DNA of 64,000 nt from assembly GCA_950022295.1 (NCBI GenBank), contig OX465601.1:172425501-172489500 (forward strand). Direction: 5' to 3'. Made by a program: the position numbers and the translations under genes. The stretch is from Bromus sterilis. Taxonomy: Eukaryota; Streptophyta; Magnoliopsida; Poales; Poaceae. The notes beneath the pieces are model-generated. The model saw nothing but the letters and a program-made list of their open reading frames with translations. It was not told where the DNA came from and made no database searches. Below are positions 56,553 through 64,000 of this stretch, one piece after another; position 1 is the first letter of the stretch, and each line of letters starts with the position of its first letter.

Positions 56553-58310
56553 TTATGTTCCATCTTTCTTTGTTACGAACAGAACGGGGCAACCCCATGG
56601 CGATGAGCTAGGGCGGATGAAGCCTTTCTCCAACAAAGCTTCCAGTTGGGTTTTAAGCTCAGCTAACTCACGTGGGGCCATTTTGTTTGGGCGTCTAGAA
56701 ATGGGTGCGGTTCCTGGGGCAAGATCCACTATGAAATCTACACATCTATCGGGTGGCATTCCCGGCAGCTCTTCAGGAAAGACATCCGGGAAGTCACGAA
56801 CCACCGGAACATCTTCAAGGTCAGGAAGGGGAAGCACATTCAAAGATTGTACTTGGTTTCTTGTTTTGGGTGAGGTGTAATCTATTGTCTGGCCTGAAGG
56901 GTGTGTAAGTCCAACGGACTTGGATTTACAATCAAGAAAAGCATGTTGTCTTGATAACCAATCCATACCAAGGATGACATCAATGTCTGAAGACTTGAGG
57001 GCTATGAGTGAAGCAAGGAATACTAAACCCTCAATTGCAATTTGATTACCATGGCTTACTCTATTAGTTTGCCACTTGGAACCAGGAGTTTGAATGATCA
57101 TAGGGGTGAACATTTCATCAAAGGATACATCATGTCGAAGTGCATAACTCTCCGACATGAATGAGTGAGATGCTCCCGGGTCGAAAAGAACAGAAGTGGG
57201 AACAAAATTGACTGGGAGCGTACCAAGAATGACGTCAGAAGTACCATCAGTTTCCTCAGCTGAGATTTGGTTCACACGTCCAAGATTTTCTGAGGTGGAT
57301 GGCTTAGTGGTGGAAACCTTCGGGGGTGGTTTGGCACGAACAGTGGGGTTTCCTTTGGCATGGGGTGGAGCATTTTGGTTGACGGGGCACTCACGAGAGT
57401 AGTGACCAGGCTGGCCACATCTAAAGCAGGCTCCAAAGATAGTGCGGGGAGCTGGGTTGTTTGGTGGAGCTGGTGGACGAGGCGGCACAAGGGATGGCCT
57501 CGGTGGGTTGTTTTGGTGGATCAAACTGTTAGGAATCCAGATCATACGCTTCTGAGGGCGTGAACTGGAAGAAGGGGCAAGCTCAAGAGCATGCTTGCGA
57601 GACTTCTCGAAATTTCCATGCTCAGCTCTGAAGGATCTGTTGACTAAATCCTCAAAGGTGGCAAATTCGATGAGGTTGAGATCATGACGGAGGATGGGGC
57701 TAAGACCCTTGCGGAACCTTTCCTGCTTTCTGGCATCGGTGGTGATCTCCTCATGGGCATAACGAGCAAGACGGTTGAATTCCCTCACATACTCATGAAT
57801 GGACATCTCTCCTTGATTTAGATTGCAGAACTCTTCCTTCTTGCGCTCCATCAACTCATCCAGAATGTGGTACCCTCGAAAGGCAACACAGAACTCCTGC
57901 CAAGTCACTACGTGACCATCTGGCTGCATTGCAACATGGTTCTCCCACCATTGAAGACCAGCACCTTCCAAGAAGTATACCGCGAAAATAACTCGGTCAT
58001 CGGGAGAAACATGTGCAGTATCAAGCTTACGCTCGATGGAACGGAGCCAATCATCAGCTTCAAGGGGCTCAGAAGAACATCGGAATACCGGTGGCCTGAG
58101 GAGGATGAAGTCCTGAATGCTGACCACCACATTACGATGGTGGGCGGTATTCTGTTCGATGAGCTCCAGAAGGCGTGTTTGATCACGTCTATTCCGCTCA
58201 GCTTCCATCATGATTTCAGCCGTAGAAGGCGGGGTTGGAGGTTCATCATCCTTTCGATTACGATCACGGTCTCGATTCCGAAGAACGGCACTACGAGTTC
58301 CACCTGACAT
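56553..58310 (-). pseudogene. Gag, protease and start of reverse transcriptase of element C
   Basis: A 585-codon open frame starting MSGGTRSAV at 58310. Retrotransposon Gag domain about residues 75-235 (DDWLRSIERKL, LQWWENH, EYVREFNRLARYA), Pro-rich linker about 270-295, CCHC knuckle CFRCGQPGHYSREC near 57389-57430, aspartic protease, then the N-terminal RT motif EKGFIRPSSSPWG near 56600. The protease motif reads F-D-P-G-A-S (D codon 57180-57182) where D-S-G-A-S is usual in the clade, so protease activity is doubtful. The frame ends at a TAA (56553-56555) where related elements have a Gln codon. Confidence 0.94.
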
Positions 58311-58765
58311 CCTGTGTGATAAAAATCAACAATCAGAACAGGTTGTACGATGGAGTCAAGGATAAAAGGATATGATTTCAGAAGGAGAAGACTATAATGC
58401 AAAGGCAATGATTCAAAGAAACACGGAACAAATCCGTCAGCATAACGGCTACACCGGGATGGAAAACAAGACAACCTCGAGGAGATTGGACAGAACTTCC
58501 TCAAGGAACTCAAAACACGGAGACTCTGGACAACCACAACAATCCTACGGCTATAAGGAGGCAATCAACGAGATGTTCTAATCAGACAGAGGTGAGCCTA
58601 GTCCTATCTTCCCGTAGAAAAGGTAAGGGTGACTTAGAACACAGATCGATGAGGGTAAGGAGAAAAAGAATCCTTACGTTGTTCCCTTATATACCCAGAG
58701 TAACTATATAACTATAGAGTGCTTGACTCGACTTCGGCCAAGGCTGATAATCCTACAGTCAGTCC
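58311..58765 (-). other. Untranslated leader of element C
   Basis: Sequence between primer-binding site and gag. An open frame of 69 codons on the other strand (58372-58581) has no recognisable features. I see nothing else. Confidence 0.5.
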
Positions 58766-58778
58766 TGCTCTGATACCA
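58766..58778 (-). other. Primer-binding site of element C (initiator tRNA-Met)
   Basis: Reads TGGTATCAGAGCA on the - strand, four bases from the LTR end; same tRNA as element E. Confidence 0.92.
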
Positions 58779-58782
58779 AGTC

Positions 58783-61700
58783 TGTCGGGACCCGGGTTAG
58801 CGTATGCAAGCCTCGCTACAACACAAGCATATGGAGAGCCGAGAACCGTACCCACTTGTCTAAGCAGACAAGGCCAAGCACAGAACGTTCTCGGAAAGCA
58901 TCGTACGTGAGGGGCATCCCATCCAGGCCGGATGATCAACTGAAATGGTTCCTCATCGTCCGCACACAAGTCTAAATGTTATGGGTGATGAACTCCCATA
59001 CTCATAGACAAGTCGCCTCAACCATAATATCGATTGTATTATAACCCTTACATAGACTTACTCCAGCCCGATCACTTAGTCGGGTCTAGGGCGGGCTCGA
59101 TCATACATCAAAGTGTGCACGAGACATAGTCTCGAACAATCGCATCGCGATGCCCCAAGCTGCGCACATCTAAGGGCCACTTGGTGTATAAAAGACCGCC
59201 AGCCAGATCACAACTAAGGTCTCGAAAACCCATACAAAGACATGCATGTTATAAACATACACGCAGCAAACATGCCTTGTATGAACAGCAGGTATCATTG
59301 CAATTCTCTACAAAGTATACATCGTTATTAAATAACTCTTACAGAGTGCACACAGAGATCACAAGCATGTGATCCAACATTACAACAGACAAGCGGAAGC
59401 AAAGTAGGTCTGAGTACAGACAAGTTTAACAAATGGCTTAGAGAAGCCTTATCTAAAAACAAGCCCTCCACGAGGGAACCAGTCGTCTGACTGGGACTAC
59501 ACTAGCTTGGTTTTGGTCTGAGTCTTCATTCTTCGAGCTTCGGTTAGACGTCACCATCGAGGTCGGTGGGTTCATCTAAAACATAGATTAAGCAAACGTG
59601 AGTACAAAATCGTACTCAGCAAGACTTACATAGGATCTATACTACTCATGCACATGTGTCAAGGTAAAGCGAGGTGGGGTTTCACTTGCAGACGTTCCAG
59701 CTTTGACTTGGCTAGTCCTGAACTACGATTACCAGACTTGAGGTAAGAAGCGTACACGAGTCCACTACATCTCTTCAACCAATACACCACTATGGTTACT
59801 TCCTCGACTTCCCCACGAGAAGCACACCATAGCACTCATTCTTATCTTGCGAGTTTTAGAAGTATCCAGTTCAAGTTGTCTAATAATCGAGCACAGCTCT
59901 GCAAGTAGTCCCTTACCGCGGACGCGACTATTCGAATAGTTTATTAACCCTGCAGGGGTGTACTGCTACACACATGAAACTATCAGTTACCGCCTTTGTA
60001 CTCGACACCGTTCAAGAGGTGCCGGCGAGGATAATTCCCACAACTTTTACCTCACAGCCAACTCAAATTCAATGGAGACGCCTATCTGGGCTGGAATCCA
60101 CATCGTGAACCCGGCCGGTTTACCGATGTGGTCCCAGAAGATGTGTGCAGGGTCCCAAGCCGGTCTGAATATCCGTTCTTCCACTTCGCAGACCGTGCCA
60201 CAGACCTACCAGAACTCCGAACTAATGCGACTCATTGAACTGAGATGGGGTGAGTTAGTAGGTTGAGCGGGGGTCCATGTGCCCAACATGTGGTAGTACT
60301 CTTCGTCTTGGATCACCACACAAGAACTCGGGCTTAGGGCGGTGTTCAACGAGACAACCCACCGTGTACTCCTACACAGCCTCTCATCGTTCACCTTGTA
60401 TTAGGGTAGATTCACCAACACATTTCACTTTCATCAACACCATGTTTATCATCCCGACTCACATCATAAGCAATCTCATTGTACCACTAAGCATGCAATA
60501 AGCAGTAACAGTTGCAGGGGCCACATGATATCAACCAACTCCTACATCTGCTAGGATTTTGGTTTGCTTACTACTATGACAAGATGATAGGTCATGCAAA
60601 GGATATGGGTTCAACTATGCGATAGAAACGTTATCATGGTGATCATCCTAAACAATGCATAAGCGAGACATGAGAGGGAAGTGGGATTTTATCGACATGA
60701 TCAATGGGGGTTTGCTTGCCTTGCTGACGAGGTTTCGATAACGGTGTCTTCAACGAAGGGGGAAGCCTCCTACTCCGGTTCCACTTCTACTCGACAAACA
60801 ACAAACAAGGAAGCAATATAAATACAATGCACAAACACATGGTTGAAGGTTGAAACTTGATGTATATGTTTCTGATGTGTTTGGGCAATTCCGTTTAAAT
60901 GGGGTATATTGCAAATTGAATTGCAAATTCAAACTCCAATTTGAATTCAAACTTAGTCAAGTTATGTGTGACATTGTTTGATCATTTGAACCTTCTTCAA
61001 ATGTGTATGATATGCCTCTGATGTGTTGTTGAATGTAGCATAATTCCATGGTCCAAGTTGCAAAAGCATTTGATTTGAATTTGAATTAATTCCAAATAAT
61101 TCAAATGAAATATGCTACTGGTCCCATTTTAAAATCAACTCAAACAAAGTTGAAAGTTGCATATTTGGATAGATAATTTTCTCCTGATCATTTTTCATAT
61201 ATTATTTGCTATATTTGGAGTTAGTATGAATTTTCTATGAATTTCCAAAGTTTATTGCATTTTCTGGAATTTCTGTAATATTTTAAATCTCTGGAAAATC
61301 CTTTATTGCATCATGCTGATGTGGGGGTGATGTCACAGGGGGCTGACATGTGGGTCCACGCTGTCAGTGGCCCACTGCTTGATTGTGTTTAGTTTTAATT
61401 TAAACAGAGGATTAAGGGGGGGGCTGGTCCCACTGGTCAGCCACTGTGGGGGGGGGGATTAGCTCGCGGTTTAGGGCTGACAGGCCGGCGGCTTGACGCC
61501 GGCGGCTCTGGACACGGCGGCGCTCGCCGAAATCGGGTTCCCGGCCACGGTTGGATGCGCTGCGGGCACTGGGGCGTAGCCCTTGCTCGTGCGCATCGCC
61601 TCGAGTACACGACGACCACAGGGGAGCACCGGAGGAACGGCGACGACCTCGTCGGCGGCGACAGAGACACGGCGGCGACGTGGGAATCTCCTCAGTGCAC

Positions 61701-62849
61701 TAGAGGACCATAAGACAGGTGCATTTGAAGCCTACGGGTGCGGCGGTTCTAAAGGACGTGGTCTGGGCCACGTCTGCGTTGCGTGTGCTCGCCGACGAGC
61801 ACCGCGGCGACGCTGTACTCCGGCGTCATGGCGAACGGCGACGGAGACGCTGCGGGTTTCGAGGGGGTTTGGGTTTGTGGCCAGAAGCTCACCAGGAGCA
61901 CGCTGGAGAGGTCGGAAGAGCCGGAGGAGCGACGGAGGCGGCGAATCGACGACGACGAACTTGCGGCTCTGGCGGCGACTCATTGATGCTGCCTTCGCTT
62001 GTGGTGCTTGCACAGCTCGATTGGATGAGGGCTTCGATGAAGACGACGTCGCTCCACGTGATGGACAAGGTGGCTAGGGCTGAGGAGCTCGTCGGCCACG
62101 GGTTCTCCACGGTGGTGCTCCGGCGTGTTCACGGGCGGCGCTGGATTCGTGAGGAGGAGAGGGGGAGGAGGTCCAGAGAGAGGGGGAATTGAAAGGGGGC
62201 TTCGAGGCGGGCTCCCAGGCGAGGAGATGAGGTCCAGGGGGGGCTGGAAGCCTCTCGGCGTCGAGGTGGCGCCGCGGCCACGCTCTGCCTCCACCGAGCA
62301 GCTTGGCTCGGCGGGGAAGAAGACGACAAGCGTCTGGGGTGGGCTGGGCCGAGGCCAGGTAAGGTGGGCCTCGCCTGTGGGCGTGAGGTAAGTTGTTCTC
62401 TGCTCTGTTTTTCCTTTTTCTTTTTCTTTCTCTGTAAATAGGTTGACCTAGCTAATAAAAATAGCTAGGCATTTTATTAAATGCTGAAAATTTTTATATG
62501 GCCTCATAATTAAATAGACCAGCCACTTATAAAGTTTCAACATTTTTAAAATTCAAATAATTTGAATCTTAACTCAAATAGTGTTATTTTATTAATTCCA
62601 AGGCACTGTTTGAATATTAGAAAATTCCATGAGCATGGGATTGCTCCCAAACCATTTTTAAAATGATCAGCACCATTTATAGGAATTTTCCAAATGTTCA
62701 AATGATTTTTGGAAAAATATTTTTATCTGGCCATTTGATTTAAATTCTCAGGGCTTTTCTTTTCCCCAATTTTGATTTTCTTTTTGAATTTTTCACATGA
62801 TGCAAAAGAGCACTTGATCCTAGCACATACCTAACTTGGGGTTGTGACA
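58783..62849 (-). repeat. 5' LTR of element C (right copy)
   Basis: 4067 bp, TGTCGGGACCCGGG to GGGGTTGTGACA as written, followed by the target duplicate AGACG. The GC-rich block is at about 61440-62390. The candidate TATA box is at 62675-62683 (- strand CCTATAAAT). Longer than the left copy because it retains segments lost there. ORFs such as 61583-62077 have relatives in the left LTR but overlap in several frames and carry no domain. Confidence 0.96.
62675..62683 (-). promoter_or_regulatory. Candidate TATA box of element C right LTR
   Basis: Reads CCTATAAAT on the - strand, upstream of the GC-rich leader in the direction of gag-pol transcription. Confidence 0.55.
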
Positions 62850-64000
62850 AGACGGCCACAAACGGAAAAACTTTCTACAGACAAACGAAAGAGCACGTAA
62901 TTCTAGGCAATTCATATTTTAGGCGCAACGCGATTCGTGCTATGATTTAACTGTTAAACTACTCGCAATAATGAATTAGCACACTGCTTTCAAGGGACTT
63001 AGCAGAATTTAGCTGAGACAGAAAAAAAGAAAAAGGGGCTTACCCCTAGCTGGGCCGGCCCGAGATGGCAGGGGTCGGGCGCTGGATAGTTACCTTGCAC
63101 CCTAGGCGAGAGGAGAGACTCACGGAGTGGGCCGGTGAGGCCGGCTGGGTCGAGACTGCTGGGCTGGGCCCCTGGCACCAGGTCGGCCCACGGTGCTGGA
63201 TCGGACGGTGGCCGGTCGGCTCGTCTCCTTCGACGAGGCTGCAACGGCAGCGGCGGGTCGCTCTGGCTGGCGACAAAGGCTCGGCTGGGAGGAGGCAGGT
63301 GGCGGCCCAGGGCGTCCCTAGGCGGGGTGCGGCGACAGCGGCCGCCCGGTCGTTGCGCTGACGAGCTGCGGCGAGGCGCCGGGGCCGAGCTCGGCTCGAG
63401 GCCCCCCATGGCGCGCGGCGGACGGCGATGGTCTCTGCGGGAGAAGGAGGGAAGGGGGTGAGGCAGAGGAGGAAAGAGGAGGGGCGCGAGGGAGGAGGCA
63501 ACCCGGGGCGGCGGTTGCCGGCACGACGGCCGGAGATGGCCGGCGGCGAGGCCGAGGAGCGGCGACGGAGGGCTTCGCGGCCCAGATCGGGCCCGCGGCG
63601 GTGCCGTGGCGGGCTGGAGGGCCCCGGCGGGGCCTAGATCTGGACTGGAGGTGGGGAGGGCAACGTGACAGCCTGGGAGCCGCCGGATCTAGATCTGACG
63701 GCTCTCCGCCGCCCAGATGTAGGGTTTCGGCTGTAGGGGGGTTTGGGGGGCAGATTTGGGGCTTTTTGGAGGGGGTGGCTGCAAATATGCCATAGGGAAC
63801 CTTAATTGGCTGGTTTGGGAGGTGGGGGTCATTATATAGGCAGGTTGGCTGGCCAGTTTACGCAAATGCCCTCGGTACCCCTCTCGCGCGTCCGGTGATC
63901 GCGTTCGTGACCGCCGAGATTCCGTACGGACTCCGATTCCGACGAAATCTCAAACCATGCGCTCAGCGTGTCGAGCCCGTCGATCCTACCTCTTTGCGGT
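62850..64000 (-). repeat. LTR I, second part (continues past the window)
   Basis: Resumes LTR I after element C with the duplicated AGACG. It follows solo LTR J from about 30400 to 31557, including the GC-rich block (63040-63800) and TATA box. About 300 bp more would be expected beyond the window by comparison with J. The GC-rich ORFs on both strands are not conserved with J as frames and are not called as genes. Confidence 0.9.
63831..63840 (-). promoter_or_regulatory. TATA box of LTR I
   Basis: Reads CCTATATAAT on the - strand, at the same place as in solo LTR J (31385-31394). Confidence 0.6.

Larger units (their letters stand above)
49900..62849 (-). mobile_element. Element C: near-complete chromodomain Ty3/gypsy retrotransposon (12.95 kb)
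   Basis: LTRs at 49900-53879 and 58783-62849, with internal region 53880-58782 on the - strand. A perfect 5-bp target duplication AGACG sits at 49895-49899 and 62850-62854. The primer-binding site (58766-58778) and polypurine tract (53881-53890) are intact. The gag-pol gene (58310 to 53770) is broken by two stops and one frameshift and has a changed protease motif. It belongs to the same family as A and solo LTR B, and inserted into LTR I, so it is among the youngest events here. Confidence 0.97.

Overview
The window looks like intergenic DNA from a large grass genome, most likely of the wheat/barley/rye group (Triticeae). I see no host gene, tRNA, rRNA or CRISPR. Nearly every base can be assigned to LTR retrotransposons that inserted into one another, with kilobase-long LTRs, chromodomain-bearing Ty3/gypsy pol genes and Athila- and Tat-type pieces. 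The species cannot be fixed from this sequence, and I do not assign element family names.

Letters A-J are my own labels. Oldest visible layer: an Athila-like Ty3/gypsy element (6115-6932 and 10899-11912). It is bordered on the left by element A (1-6114, + strand, decayed chromodomain gypsy pol plus 3' LTR). It is split by solo LTR B (6933-10898, - strand, same family as A, duplicated target TAAAT). It is cut in its RT region by a decayed Copia-like element D that starts at 11913.

D holds everything else. Its 5' LTR (11913-13488 plus 25081-25277) is split by E (13489-25080, duplicated target TCATT). E is an apparently intact chromodomain gypsy element with an uninterrupted gag-pol of about 1495 codons and an extra 238-codon ORF of unknown function upstream of gag. 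D's internal region is split by F (26950-39657), a pol-less Tat-like element in - orientation. F carries an antisense, multi-exon accessory gene of the 'putative gypsy type transposon' family with its own promoter, and that gene's first intron is occupied by solo LTR J (28063-31861, duplicated target ACTGC). Further right in D lie a truncated Tat-type element G (40356 to about 43090) and an LTR fragment H (about 43100-43483). D's 3' LTR (45675-46815) is cut by LTR I (46816-49899 and 62850 to the window end, same family as J and H). I is itself split by C (49900-62849, - strand, same family as A and B, duplicated target AGACG).

Elements act on themselves only: LTRs supply promoter and RNA ends, gag makes the particle, and protease, reverse transcriptase, RNase H and integrase copy and insert the element. 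C-terminal chromodomains in A, C and E probably target integration to heterochromatin. Only E looks potentially autonomous. C is recent but carries two nonsense codons, one frameshift and a damaged protease motif. F, G, H, B and J would be non-autonomous or dead. The most interesting items are E's upstream ORF with splice-acceptor-like tracts before both ORFs, and F's antisense intron-containing gene with its 66-bp repeats.
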